Assembly (NCBI RefSeq): GCF_002288925.2
Contig: NW_022098001.1
Span: forward strand, 12,520,557 to 12,584,556
DNA: 64,000 bases
Source: Delphinapterus leucas
Lineage: Eukaryota > Chordata > Mammalia > Artiodactyla > Monodontidae
Reading direction: 5' to 3'
A program made the translations under genes and the position numbers. Positions 47,801-59,130 of this stretch are shown piece by piece. Below the pieces are notes generated by a model that was not told the origin of the DNA, made no database searches, and was given only the letters and a program-made list of their open reading frames with translations. Each line of letters starts with the position of its first letter. Positions within the stretch are counted from its first letter, which is position 1.

Positions 47801-48432
47801 CCTCCTTTCTTTCCTTCTTGCCTACTTTCCTTCTTTTATTTCTTTCTTTCTTTTCTTCCTTCCTTCCCTCCTTTCTTTCTTTCTTTCTTCCTACTTCTAC
47901 TAATTCTCTATACTTTTTCTCCCTTTTATTCTGAGCCGTGTGGATGAAAGGCTCTTGGTGCTCCAGCCAGGAGCCAGGGCTCTGCCTCTGAGGTGGGAGA
48001 GCCAACTTCAGGACACTGGTCAACAAGAGACCTCGCAGCTCCACATAATATCAAACGGCGAAAATCTCCCAGAGACCTCCATCTTAACACCAGCACCCAG
48101 CTTCACTCAACGACCAGCAAGCTACAGTGCTGGACAACCTATGCCAAACAACTAGCAAAACAGGAACACAACCCCACCCATTAGCAGAGAGGCTGCCTAA
48201 AATCATAATAAATCCACAGACACCTGAAAACACACCACCAGACGTGGACCTGCCCACTAGAGAGACAAGAGCCAGCCTCATCCACCACAACACAGGCACT
48301 AGTCCCCTCCACCAGGAAGCCTACACAACCCACTGAACCAACCTTAGCCACTGGAGACAGACATCAAAAACAACTGGAACTAAGAACCTGCAGCCTGCAA
48401 AAAGGAGACCCCAAACACAGTAAGATAAGCAA

Positions 48433-49326
48433 ATGAGAAGACAGAAAAACACACAGCAGATGAAGGAGCAAGATAAAAATGCACCAGACCTAACAAATGA
48501 AGAGGAAATAGGCAGTCTACCTGAAAAAGAATTCAGAATAATGATAGTAAAGATGATCCAAAATCTTGGAAATAGAATGGACAAAATGCAAGAAACATTT
48601 AACAAGGACCTAGAAGAAATAAAGATGAAACAAGCAACGATGAACAGCACAATAAATGAAATTAAAAATACTCTAGATGGGATCAATAGCAGAATAACTG
48701 AGGCAGAAGAACGGATAAGTGACCTGGAAGATAAAATAGTGGAAATAACTACTGCAGAGCAGAATAAAGAAAAAAGAATGAAAAGAACTGAGGACAGTCT
48801 CAGAGACCTCTGGGACAACATTAAATGCACCAACATTCGAATTATAGGGGTTCCAGAAGAAGAAGAGAAAAAGAAAGGGACTGAGAAAATATTTGAAGAG
48901 ATTATAGTTGAAAACTTCCCTAATATGGGAAAGGACATAGTTAATCAAGTCCAGGAAGCACAGAGAGTCCCATACAGGATAAATCCAAGGAGAAATAGGC
49001 CAAGACACATATTAATCAAACTGTCAAAAATTAAAAACAAAGAAAGCATATTAAAAGCAGCAAGGGAAAAACAACAAATAACACACAAGGGAATCCCCAT
49101 AAGGTTAACAGCTGATCTCTCAGCAGAAACTCTGCAAACCAGAAGGGAGTGGCAGGACATACTGAAAGTGATGAAGGAGAAAAACCTGCAACCAAGACTA
49201 CTCTACCCAGCAAGGATCTCATTCAGATTTGATGGAGAAATTAAAACCTTTACAGACAAGCAAAAGCTGAGAGAGTTCAGCACCACCAAACCAGCTTTAC
49301 AACAAATGCTAAAGGAACTTCTCTAG
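48433..49326 (+). CDS. L1 ORF1 protein, intact
   Basis: 297 codons with no disruption. ORF1p is a trimeric RNA-binding chaperone that coats L1 RNA in the ribonucleoprotein particle. Visible parts: basic N-terminus (1-35); heptad-rich coiled coil about 38-125 (NRMDKMQETFNKDLEEIK, INSRITEAEERISDLEDK); RRM about 131-205 starting NIRIIGVPEEE; C-terminal domain about 207-297 with THKGIPIRLTADLSAET and RREWQDILKVMKEKNLQPR. Shorter than human ORF1p (338), mainly at the N-terminus. The first ATG after aagataagcaa is chosen because the coiled coil follows directly and the next L1 ORF is 58 bp downstream. The open frame alone does not show expression. Confidence 0.95.
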   Translation: MRRQKNTQQMKEQDKNAPDLTNEEEIGSLPEKEFRIMIVKMIQNLGNRMDKMQETFNKDLEEIKMKQATMNSTINEIKNTLDGINSRITEAEERISDLEDKIVEITTAEQNKEKRMKRTEDSLRDLWDNIKCTNIRIIGVPEEEEKKKGTEKIFEEIIVENFPNMGKDIVNQVQEAQRVPYRINPRRNRPRHILIKLSKIKNKESILKAAREKQQITHKGIPIRLTADLSAETLQTRREWQDILKVMKEKNLQPRLLYPARISFRFDGEIKTFTDKQKLREFSTTKPALQQMLKELL

Positions 49327-49384
49327 ACAAGAAACACAAGAGAAGGAAAAGATCTATAATAACGAACACAAAACAATTTAGAAA

Positions 49385-52300
49385 ATGGGAATAGGAACAT
49401 ACATATCGATAATTACCTTAAATGTAAATGGACTAAATGCTCCCACCAAAAGACACAGATTGGCTGAATGGATACAAAAACAAGACCCATATATATGCTG
49501 TCTACAAGAAACCCAGTTCAGACCTAGAGACACATACAGACTGAAAGTAAGGGGATGGAAAAAGATATTCCATGCAAATGGAAAACAAAAGAAAGCTGGT
49601 GTAGCAATTCTCACATCAGACAAAATAGACTTTAAAATAAAGACTATTAGAAGAGACAAAGCAGGACACTACATAATGATCAAGGGATTGATCCAAGAAG
49701 AAGATATAACAATTGTAAATATTTATGCACCCAACATAGGAGCACCTCAATACATTAGGCAAAAACTAACAGCCATAAAAGGGGAAATCGACACTAACAC
49801 AACCATAGTAGGGGACTTTAACACCCCACTTTCACCAATGGACAGATCATCCAAAATGAAAATAAATAAGGAAACACAAGCTTTAAATGATACATTAAAC
49901 AAGATGGACTTAATTGATATTTATAGGACATTCCATCCAAAAACAACAGAATACACGTTTTTCTCAAGTGCTCATGGAACATTCTCCAGGATAGATCATA
50001 TCTTGGGTCACAAATCAAGCCTTGGTAAATTGAAGAAAACTGAAATTGTATCAGGTATCTTTTCCGACCACAACACCATGAGACGAGATATCAATTACAG
50101 GAAAAGATCTGTAAAAAATACAAAAACATGGAGGCTAAACAATACACTACTTAATAACAAAGTGATCACTGAAGAAATCAAAGAGGAAATTAAAAATACC
50201 TAGAAACAAATGACAACGGAAACACAACGACCCAAAACCTATGGGATGCAGCAAAAGCAGTTCTAAGAGGGAAGTTTATAGCAGTACAAGCCCACCTTAA
50301 GAAGCAGGAAACATCTCGAATAAACAACCTAACCTTGCACCTCAAGCAATTAGAGAAAGAAGAACAAAAAGAACCCCAAAGTTAGCAGAAGGAAAGAAAT
50401 CATAAAAATCAGATCAGAAATAACTGAAAACGAAATGATGGAAACAATAGCAAAGATCAATAAAACTAAAAGCTGGTTCTTTGAGAAGATAAACAAAATA
50501 GATAAACCATTAGCCAGACTCATCAAGAAAAAAAGGGAGAAGACTCAAATCAATCGAATTAGAAATGAAAAAGGAGAAGTAACAACTGACACTGCAGAAA
50601 TTAAAAAGATCATGAGAGATTACTACAAGCAACTCTATGCCAATAAAATGGACAATCTGGAAGAAATGGACAAATTCTTAGAAATGCACAACCTGCCAAG
50701 ACTGAATCAGGAAGAAATAGAAAATATGAACAGACCAATCACAAGCACTGAAATTGAAACTGTGATTAAAAATCTTCCAACAAACAAAAGCCCAGGAGCA
50801 GATGGCTTCATAGGCAAATTCTATCAAACATTTAGAGAAGAGCTAACACCTATCCTTCTCAAACTCTTCCAAAATAAAGCAGAGGGAGGAACACTCCCAA
50901 ATTCCTTCTACAAGGCCATCATCACCTTGATACCAAAACCAGACAAGGATGTCACAAAGAAAGAAAACTACCGGCCAATATCACTGATGAACATAGATGC
51001 AAAAATCCTCAACAAAATACTAGCAAACAGAATCCAACAGCACATTAAAAGGATCATACACCATGATCAAGTGGGGTTTATTCCAGGAATGCAAGGATTC
51101 TTCAATATACGCAAATCTATCAATGTGATAAACCGTATTAATAATCGGAAGGAGAAAAACCATATGATCATCTCAATAGATGCAGAGAAAGCTTTTGACA
51201 AAATTCAACACCTATTTATGATAAAAACCCTCCAGAAAGCAGGCATAGAGGGAACTTTCCTCAATATAATAAAGGCCATATATGACAAGCCCACAGCCAA
51301 CATCATCCTCAATGGTGAAAAACTGAAAGCATTTCCACTAAGATCAGGAACAAGACAAGGTTGCCCACTCTCACCACTCTTATTCAACATAGTTTTGGAA
51401 GTCCTAGCCATAGCAATCAGAGAAGAAAAGGAAATAAAAGGAATCCAAATCGGAAAAGAAGAATAAAGCTGTCACTGTTTGCAGATAACATGATACTATA
51501 CATAGAGAATCCTAAAGAGGCTACCAGAAAACTACTAGAGCTAATCAATGAATTTGGTAAAGTAGCAGGATACAAAATTAATGCACAGAAATCTCTGGCA
51601 TTCCTATATACTAATGATGAAAAATCTGAAAGTGAAATCAAGAAAACACTCCCATTTACCATTGCAACAAAAAGAATTAAATATCTAGGAATAAACCTAC
51701 CTAAGGAGAAAAAAGACCTGTATGCAGAAAATTAGAACACACTGATGAAAGAAATTAAAGATGATACAAATAGATGGAGAGATATACCATGTTCTTGGAT
51801 TGGAAGAATCAACATTGTGAAAATGACTCTACTACCCAAAGCAATCTACAGATTCAATGCAATCCCTATCAAACTACCACTGGCATTTTTCACAGAACTA
51901 GATCAAAAAATTTCACAATTTGTATGGAAACACAAAAGACCCCGAATAGCCAAAGCAATCTTGAGAACGAAAAACGGAGCTGGAGGAATCAGGCTCCCTG
52001 ACCTCAGACTATACTACAAAGCTACAGTAATCAAGACAGTATGGTACTGGCACAAAAACAGAAAGATAGATCAATGGAACAGGATAGAATGCCCAGAGAT
52101 AAACCCATGCACATATGGACACCTTATCTTTGATAAAGGTGGTGGGAATGTACAGTGAAGAAAAGACAGCCTCTTCAATAAGTGGTGCTGGGAAAACTGG
52201 ACAGGTACATGTAAAAGTATGAGATTAGATCACTCCCTAACACCACACACAAAAATAAGCTCAAAATGGATTAAAGACCTAAATGTAAGGCCAGAAACTA

Positions 52301-53189
52301 TCAAACTCTCAGAGGAAAACATAGGCAGAACACTCTATGATATAAAACACAGCAAGATCCTTTTTGACCCACCTCCTAGAGAAATGGAAATAAAAACAAA
52401 AATAAACAAACGGGACCTAATGAAACTTAAAAGCTTTTGCACAGCAAAGGAAACCATAAACAAGACCAAAAGACAACCCTCAGAATGGGAGAAAATATTT
52501 GCAAATGAAGCAACTGACAAAGGATTAATTTCCAAAATTTACAAGCAGCTCATGCAGCTCAATAACAAAAAAACAAACAACCCAATCCAAAAATGGGCAG
52601 AAGACCTAAATAGACATTTCTCCAAAGAAGATATACAGACTGCCAACAAACACATGAAAGAATGCTCAACATCATTAATCATTAGAGAAATGCAATGAGA
52701 TATCATCTCACACCAGTCAGAATGGCCATCATCAAAAAATCTAGAAACAATAAATGCTGGAGAGGGTGTGGAGAAAAGGGAACACTCTTGCACTGCTGGT
52801 GGGAATGTGAATTGGTTCAGCCACTATGGAGAACAGTATGGAGGTTCCTTAAAAAACTACAAATAGAACTACCATATGATCCAGCAATCCGACTACTGGG
52901 CATATACCCTGAGAAAACCAAAATTAAAAAAGAGTCATGTACCAAAATATTCATTGCAGCTCTATTTACAATAGCCCGGAGATGGAAACAACCTAAGTGT
53001 CCATCATCGGATGAATGGATTAAGAAGATGTGGCACATATATACAATGGAATATTACTCAGCCATAAAAAGAAACGAAATTGAGCTATTTGTAATGAGGT
53101 GGATAGACGTAGAGTCTGTCATACAGAGTGAAGTAAGTCAGAAAGAGAAAGACAAATACCGTATGCTAACACATATATATGGAATTTAA
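49385..53189 (+). pseudogene. L1 ORF2 (endonuclease-reverse transcriptase), disrupted
   Basis: Domains in order: AP endonuclease (NVNGLNAPTKRHRL, CCLQET, GDFNTPLS, catalytic SDHN); reverse transcriptase ([40 protein letters not shown], then FADN); C-terminal Cys motif ([18 protein letters not shown]). Lesions: one-base loss in an A run near 50191-50198 with stop at 50201; one-base gain in a C run at 50374-50377; one-base loss causing TAA at 51464-51466; TAG at 51733-51735; TGA at 52156-52158; a short deletion near 52694 that shifts frame. The second Asp of the polymerase box is Asn (codon AAC at 51487-51489), which should abolish catalysis. Expected intact length is about 1275 codons. No functional ORF2p can be made. 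Confidence 0.96.
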
Positions 53190-53564
53190 GGGAAAAAAAA
53201 CTGCCATGAAGAACCTAGGAGTAAGACAGGAATAAAGACACAGACCTACTGGAGAGCGGACTTGAGGATATGGGGAGGGGGAAGGGTGAGCTGTGACAGG
53301 GCGAGAGAGAGGCATGGACATATATACACTGCCAAACGTAAGGTAGATAGCTAGTGGGAAGCAGCCGCATGGCACAGGGATATCGGCTCGATGCTTTGTG
53401 ACCGCCTGGAGGGGTGGGATAGGGAGGGTGGGAGGGAGGGAGACGCAAGAGGAAAGAGATATGGGAACATATGTATATGTATAACTGATTCACTTTGTTA
53501 TAAAGCAGAAACTAACACAACATCGTAAAGCAATTATACCCCAATAAAGACGTTAAAAAAAAAA

Positions 53565-53779
53565 GAATAAAATTACAAAAAGTGACATTAGCAACCGTTC
53601 TAGAAGCACACAGCCTCTGTAGAAATACAAGTAAATTCGCTCTTTTTCCTTAAAGGAGCATTCAAGTGCATTTTGTTCATTTTTACAGTAATGAAAGAGA
53701 GTGCCCTTCAGTCAATTTTCAGGACCTGGTACAAATTATTATATTTTCTCTCTTTAAATGTCAAGGGCAAAAAGTGGAG
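53565..53779. other. unique sequence between L1 and POM121-like island
   Basis: AT-rich. No feature recognised. An open frame 53666-54073 crosses into the GC-rich island but has no family resemblance. Confidence 0.4.
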
Positions 53780-54770
53780 GGCTCCCCCGCCACCCAGAGC
53801 CAAGCGCCTGGGCCAGCAGTGGGAGCTGAAGGATCCCCTGTGCTCAGAACACAGGGGCGCCCCGCGAGGCCCCGGTTCCGCGAGGCCCCGGGTGGGTCCG
53901 CGAGGCCCCGGCCTGGCGCGCGCAGAACCTCGTGCCCAGAGGTTCTGACGCCCCACGAACGTCACACACCCCGATGCCAACGGTCGCCTAGCGCCGTAAG
54001 CTTCGCGTCTACAGACTTCGGGGCCTCCCAGAAGCCAAAGCCCGTCGAAAATCCGACCCCGCTGACCCGCTAGCATGGGCAGCTACCTGAGCATGTACCT
54101 GGACGTGGCCGAGGCCACGCAGCCAGCCCACGCCCAGAACTACCAGTCCCCATGGTTCCCACGCACCTGGTCCGTCCACGGACCGCCCTGCTTCCCGATG
54201 GGCCGGGACGGGCGCCCAATCCTGTGCTACCGCCGCCGCCGCCAGGATCACGAGCTCTGGTTGCGCTGCAGGCGGCCGCTCCCCGCCGCCCTGCGCCGCT
54301 GGAAGTACTACCCAGTCCGCGGGTCCTCGGCGCCCCAGGGCTGGAGGCGCTTTCCCAGCGGGCCGCCCCTCCGCACCTCCTCGGGGCTGGGGTTTTCCGG
54401 CCATGGCAACGGTTTCACGATGAGGTCCCGGTGCAACGCCCGCCTCTCCTGCCACACGCAGAGCCTGGTGGACATCCGTGCCGCCCCCGTTGAAAGCCTA
54501 AGCAGCTTGTCCCCGTGTCCGCCCAGCCAGGAGTCCCCAGACCCCTGTGCCGAGGAGACCGCGCTGAGGGCCCTCAGCCGACGCGAGGAAGGACAAAGGC
54601 GGCCCGACGGGCCTCCCAGGTCTGAAAGCCCCGAGCCCAGGCTGTCGGCCTTCCGGCCCGTGATGAGGAATGGAGTGGTCCCTGTCTTTGTGCCCAGGCC
54701 GGGGCCTCTGAGAAGCAGCATCTGCTCCGGGTGCAAGCGCCTCCGAGAAGAGGACACTGAGCCCCAGCCT
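53780..54770. promoter_or_regulatory. CpG-rich island around the POM121-like ORF
   Basis: A sharp change from AT-rich to CG-rich DNA with many CpGs. Includes three copies of ccgcgaggccccgg at 53862, 53878 and 53898. Suggests a methylation-protected promoter or simply the GC-rich ORF body; transcription is unknown. Confidence 0.6.
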
Positions 54771-54776
54771 GATTAG
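54075..54776 (+). CDS. POM121-like single-exon protein
   Basis: Intronless 233-codon frame. POM121 family proteins are nuclear pore components or their retro-derived paralogues. Family motifs seen: MGSYLS at the N-terminus; WRRFP at 90-94; PDPCAEETALRAL at 155-167; SAFRPVMRNG at 191-200 followed by FVPRPGPL at 205-212; a basic KRLREED near the end. The motif order matches the POM121 region around its PDPC..ET..AL and NGV..FVP.PG.L blocks. No transmembrane helix or FG repeats are visible, so it is only the family core. The ATG has A at -3 and G at +4, with an in-frame TGA at 54063-54065 just upstream, so the start is firm. A 20-base A tract at 55272-55291, preceded by ACTAAA at 55250-55255, may be a retrogene tail. 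The single-exon gene in a gene desert recalls POM121L12 on human 7p12.1, but the exact orthologue is an inference. Confidence 0.72.
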   Translation: MGSYLSMYLDVAEATQPAHAQNYQSPWFPRTWSVHGPPCFPMGRDGRPILCYRRRRQDHELWLRCRRPLPAALRRWKYYPVRGSSAPQGWRRFPSGPPLRTSSGLGFSGHGNGFTMRSRCNARLSCHTQSLVDIRAAPVESLSSLSPCPPSQESPDPCAEETALRALSRREEGQRRPDGPPRSESPEPRLSAFRPVMRNGVVPVFVPRPGPLRSSICSGCKRLREEDTEPQPD

Positions 54777-55291
54777 CAGCCCTGCCTGAGCCTTCCCCGT
54801 CTGCCGCCCACCCTGCTGTGAGCCCCCCCCCCCCAGGGCACAGTCACAGAGCCTCGCTGGAGAGATGGGGGTGGATCAGCACTTCCGGGCCTGGGCCTCC
54901 TGCAGCCTGACGTCCCCCTTGAGTCCTGAGAGCCAGGGCCACCTCCTCCTGACACTCAAACCCACATTTCTTTTACCCAGCTGACCCCTGCCCTACCCCT
55001 GCCTGAGTCACTGGCACAGACCGCCAGGCCAGCTCCCTCCACTCCAGCCAGGAGCTGCCAAGCCCCAGAGCCACCTCTCCTACCTGCAGAGCCCGCCCCG
55101 AGGAAGCACCGCTGACGTCCAGGCCTGCACTCCCTCCTGCCCACCCACCCTTGCTGCCTTTGCCCCTGAGAAGACCCTTCTCAGGAAGGCGTGCTTCTCC
55201 CCTATTGCCCACTTCATACGGTTTAAAGGTTGTTCTTATTTTAAGTAATACTAAAATAGCTTCATTATCCTAAAAAAAAAAAAAAAAAAAA
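54777..55291 (+). other. putative 3' UTR and A tract of the POM121-like gene
   Basis: C-rich sequence then AT-rich, ending in 20 A. No canonical AATAAA before the tract. The opposite-strand open frames here are composition artefacts. Confidence 0.4.
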
Positions 55292-55359
55292 TTTTTCAGA
55301 AAACTACTTTCCTCCAAAACACTTTTCAAAAAAAAATGCTTTTTTAATACTTATTCTCT

Positions 55360-55474
55360 CTCTCTCTTTTTTTCTTCGTGTCTGCGCCTCACGGCATGTG
55401 GCATCTTAGTCCCCTGACCGGGGATGTAACCGCGCCCCCTGCAGTGGAAACAAAGAGTCTTAACCACTGTGTCC
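55360..55474 (-). mobile_element. CHR-1/Bov-tA-like tRNA SINE
   Basis: ttcgtgtctgcgcctcacgg, gaccggggatgtaaccgcgc, ttaaccactgtgtcc. Perfect 14-bp target-site duplication aatacttattctct at 55346-55359 and 55475-55488. The family body is diverged but the flanks are exact. Confidence 0.85.
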
Positions 55475-55675
55475 AATACTTATTCTCTAATAAATATTTA
55501 TCACTTAGAAAAATTTCTCTAAGATGGAGCCATGGAGCATGAACTCCACCAATAACTTGTCTTAATACTTTGGAATTTGAAGACTTCACAAAAAGCAAGG
55601 TGGGAGGGATAAATAACTTATAAAAATCAGCTTTCTGATTTGGGTCTACTATCCAGGGAATGGAAAGAGTTTTTT

Positions 55676-55886
55676 GGTTTTGTTTTTTTTTTGCGGTACG
55701 CGGGCCTCTCACTGTTGTGGCCTCTCCCATTGCTGAGCACAGGCTCCGGACGCGCAGGCTCGGCGGCCATGGCTCACAGGCCCAGCCGCTCCGCGGCATG
55801 TGGGATCTTCCCGGACCGGGGCACAAACCCGTGTCCCCTGCATCGGCAGGTGGACTCTCAACCACTGCCCCACCAGGGAAGCCCTA
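55676..55886 (-). mobile_element. CHR-type tRNA SINE, short form
   Basis: gcggtacgcgggcctctcac to ccaccagggaagccc. Perfect 13-bp target-site duplication gaaagagtttttt at 55663-55675 and 55887-55899. Two changes in the middle (cccattgctgagcac). Confidence 0.95.
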
Positions 55887-55899
55887 GAAAGAGTTTTTT

Positions 55900-57337
55900 A
55901 TCCCAAGGAAGTAATGAGCGCCACAATGGGGTTCAGCCCCCATTCACAAGCGCTTAATTCAAGCTCACTTCCTCTCCTAACAAGGCTCCCATCTCCATCA
56001 GGTAGGGTCCAACTGCAGGGGCCACATCTGAGGCCCCAAGCTCCCCAGATATGCTTGATCCCGGCTCATGGTACTCACTGCTTCTGCTCAAGGGCTCTGT
56101 AGTGAGGATGTCTGGATGGATTTTGTTGAGTATGGGCTGGTTTTGTGTATGTGCTTTTAGGTGGAAGACATTCAAATCAAACCATGGAAATCATTCTAAC
56201 AAATTGGCAAGACAAGGCAAGACACGCACACTTCCTGACTGAAAACTAGGATGGACCCCCACCTAATGTTCCACTGGAAGACGCTGCCGGAATTCAGATC
56301 AAAAAAATTTAGTGGATTAAAACTAACAACTTAAGAGGTGAACCATATTGTTCCTAATTATTATTACCACTATATTCATGCACCAGCTGCGAACAATTAA
56401 AAGCCTTTATTTCTAAAATTCCCACGAAGCCAAGAATAAAATTAAGACATTTCTGAAAGAAGTTTCACCTATTTATCTGTAAGTTAACTGCTCTCAAGGT
56501 AAGGCAGTCTCTCTAACTATATCCACAAGGCAGAAGTACACAGTGTCACAGCAAAATTTTGTTTTTTCCTTTTTCTATGTCACACATTTTATCGTTAAAA
56601 ATTAAAATAACCAAGAAATATTATGAAAGCACACGACTAGGCTTTTTATACCATTAAACTAAGAGAACTGATCACTTCAATCCTACCGTTATGTGCTTCC
56701 CAGCCTCTTCTCATCAGAATCACCAATAGAGAACATTAGTAGGACACATCTTTACTCTTTCAATTATATGTGTAGGCGACAATGATAAAACATACCATTT
56801 TTTAAAGGGTGGCCAGGCACAAAAATCACACAATTTCAAGCTGACTTGGGGAGAAGCATCAGAATCTACTCAAGCTCCTTCATTTCACAGCTGAAGGAAC
56901 CCAGGCTCAGAAACTGTAGGCAGGGTAGAGGCAGTCAGAGCTCAGGAAGGTCACTTAACCAAGTTTTTACTGGCAAGGCTAAGCCAGGGACCAGAGACCT
57001 AAAATGCGCTCCACTCCAAACATTCAGAAATGCATTCCATTTCAGAAGGGAGAAAAACAGAATAAAAACTAACAGCAATCCAACCACTCTGCTAGCTACC
57101 CTTTGTATCCCTGGCAAGTGGGCTCAACGAGGCTTGAGGGACCTCATGGCCAAGTCTCCTGATATAGTTAATGTCTTACATTCCTACTTTTTAATTCATC
57201 CCATTTCCTAACCACCTAAATTAAAGCCAAAGGAAAGACATCCATCACAACCAAGTTTGTTTGAAGATTCCCTTCCATAGGTGTGTCTATAGAGAGACAC
57301 ACATTATTTATGTACATAAATATATACATATAGTACT
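55900..57337. other. unannotated sequence
   Basis: Weak reverse MIR trace at about 56870-57000 (ttcatttcacagctgaagga). Otherwise unique. Frames 55800-56102 and 56846-57211 show no family resemblance. Confidence 0.4.
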
Positions 57338-58725
57338 TATAGATCATACAGATAAATGGAATAAAATCAAGAGTTCAAAAATAAAGCCTTACATTTATGG
57401 TCAACTGATTTTTGACAACGGTGCCAAGACAATTCAATGGGGGAAAGAATAGTCTTTTTAATAAAATGTGTTGAACTAACTAGAAACCACATGCAAAAAA
57501 AAAAAAAGTTGTACCCCTACTCCACAACACATGCAAAAATTAATAATTAACTCAAAATGGATTACAAACCTAAACGTAAGAGCTAAAAAAACTATTAGAA
57601 CACACAGGAGTAAAGCTTTGCAACCTTCAGTGAGGAAACAGTTCCTTACATGTGACACCAAAAGCAACAAATGAAAAATTAGATAAACAGGACTTAATAA
57701 AAATGAATACTTCTGTGCTTCAAAGTACACTACCAAGAGGATGAAAAGACAATCCACAGAATGGGAGAAAATATTTACAAACTGAATATCTGATAAAGGA
57801 TTTGCATTAAGAACATATAAAGAACTCTCGAAACTCAGTAATAATAAGACAAATAACCCAATTTTTAAATGGGCAAAGGATTTAAACAGACATTACTCCA
57901 AAGAGGAAATACAAGTGGCTAATAGGAACACAAAAAGATGCTCGACATCATTAGTCATTAAATGCAAAACCACAGTGAGGTACCATGTCACCCCCCACTA
58001 GCATGACTATGATCAAAAAGGACAGAAAATAACAAGTATTAGCAAAGATGCAGAGAACCCTTGTGCACCACTGGTGGGAATGTAAAATATTCCAGCCACT
58101 TTGGAAAACACTTTGGCAGTTCCTCAAAATGTTAAACATAGAGTTACTATATGACCCAGCAATTCCACGCCTAGGTATACAGCCAAGGGAAACAAAACAA
58201 CATGTCCACTCACAAACCTATACAAGAATTTTCGAAACAGCATTGTTCATAACTGCCCAAAAGTTGAAACAACCCAAATGTCCATCAACTGATGAATGGG
58301 TAAACAAAATTTGGTACCTCCATACAATGGAATATTATCCAGCAATAAAAGAGAAATGCAGTACTCATCCAGGCACCAATATGGATGAACCTTGAACAGT
58401 TTATGCTAAGTGAAAGAAATTGGTCACGAAAGACCACATATTATATGACTTCACTTACACAAAATGTCCAGAATAGACAAATCTATAGAGACAATCTAGA
58501 AAGACAGAAGGTAGATTAATGGTTACCTAGGACTTGGTGGGGATGGAACTAGAGGTCACTGTAGATGGGTAGAGGGTTTCCTTTGGAGGTGATGAAAATG
58601 TTCTAAAATCAAATTGGGGCAAAGGTTGCACAACTGTGAAAATACTAAAAATCACTAAACTGTACACGTTAAATGGGTGACTTTGTGGTATGTGAGTTAT
58701 AGCTTAAGAAAGCTATTAAATTCTA
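57338..58725 (+). mobile_element. old L1, ORF2 C-terminal half plus 3' UTR
   Basis: atggtcaactgatttttgac, ctcaaaatggattacaaacc, gggagaaaatatttacaaac, then the Cys-region equivalent (ccctggtgcaccactggtggg-like), tgaatgggtaaacaaaattt, tggtatgtgagttatagctt. Multiple frameshifts and stops. Much more diverged than the 46-53 kb copy; L1MA/MB age likely. A small frame 58048-58395 is the degraded ORF2 end. Confidence 0.92.
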
Positions 58726-59004
58726 TGTATATATGTACATCAACCGCAAGCAGCATAAAAGACAGACTGTTTGCCAGTGATCCTATTGCACAGCCAAATA
58801 AACTATTTTTTTAATAACTAAATAATTTCCCGACAATGCAAGGTATGTTTTGATCCTGAGCTCAGTGTCAAATTTTGCATTTTGTAGAGGACCTCAGACC
58901 AGAACTAAAAACACCAAAAAGGTTATTAGCGTAGAGGTGGGGTCCACAGAAAGTCCTTCCAAGCTTTCTAGTTTTTTGGCCAAAAGCAGTTCATTCTGTA
59001 ACTT
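58726..59004. other. unannotated sequence
   Basis: Nothing recognised. Confidence 0.4.
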
Positions 59005-59130
59005 CAGTGTGTTTAGACATTAAAATGCAGAGTCAAGGGTGGGAACCAAGAATGTGCATTTTTAACAAACCCCCCTTTCCCTCCCCCAAGATGATTCCAA
59101 TCCAGGCAGTGTGAGGACAGCACGTTAGGC
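59005..59130 (+). mobile_element. probable MER5-type hAT fragment
   Basis: aatgtgcatttttaacaaac and aagatgattccaatccaggc match the MER5 3' half (atctgcattttaacaagc, gtgattctgatgca). Confidence 0.5.

Larger units (their letters stand above)
46101..53564 (+). mobile_element. near full-length L1 retrotransposon
   Basis: Order: 5' UTR from ggaggggtgctgggaagatg (46101) to 48432; ORF1 48433-49326; 58-bp gap; ORF2 49385-53189 (broken); 3' UTR with G-rich purine tract at 53270-53450; AATAAA at 53543-53548; 10-base A tail. The 5' UTR starts with the L1-like aagatggcgg motif (YY1-type site). No clear target-site duplication was found. About 7.46 kb, longer than human L1 because of 5' UTR expansion. 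Inactive as it stands because ORF2 is disrupted; ORF1 could still be translated. Confidence 0.97.

Noticed and set aside
48321..48938. 205-codon minus-strand frame over L1 ORF1
   Set aside because: Hydrophobic Ser/Phe-rich shadow of the A-rich ORF1 sense strand.
53666..54073. 135-codon frame upstream of the POM121-like gene
   Set aside because: It starts in AT-rich noncoding DNA, ends just before the POM121-like ATG and has no POM121 motifs.
54009..54757. Opposite-strand frames of about 148 codons over the POM121-like gene
   Set aside because: Few stops are expected on the complement of a GC-rich gene; the family motifs are only on the plus strand.
46101..55291. A giant L1 3' transduction carrying the POM121-like gene to the A tract at 55272-55291
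   Set aside because: No convincing target-site duplication: only ttcctc is shared between 46091-46100 and the sequence after 55291. The L1 has its own tail at 53555-53564.
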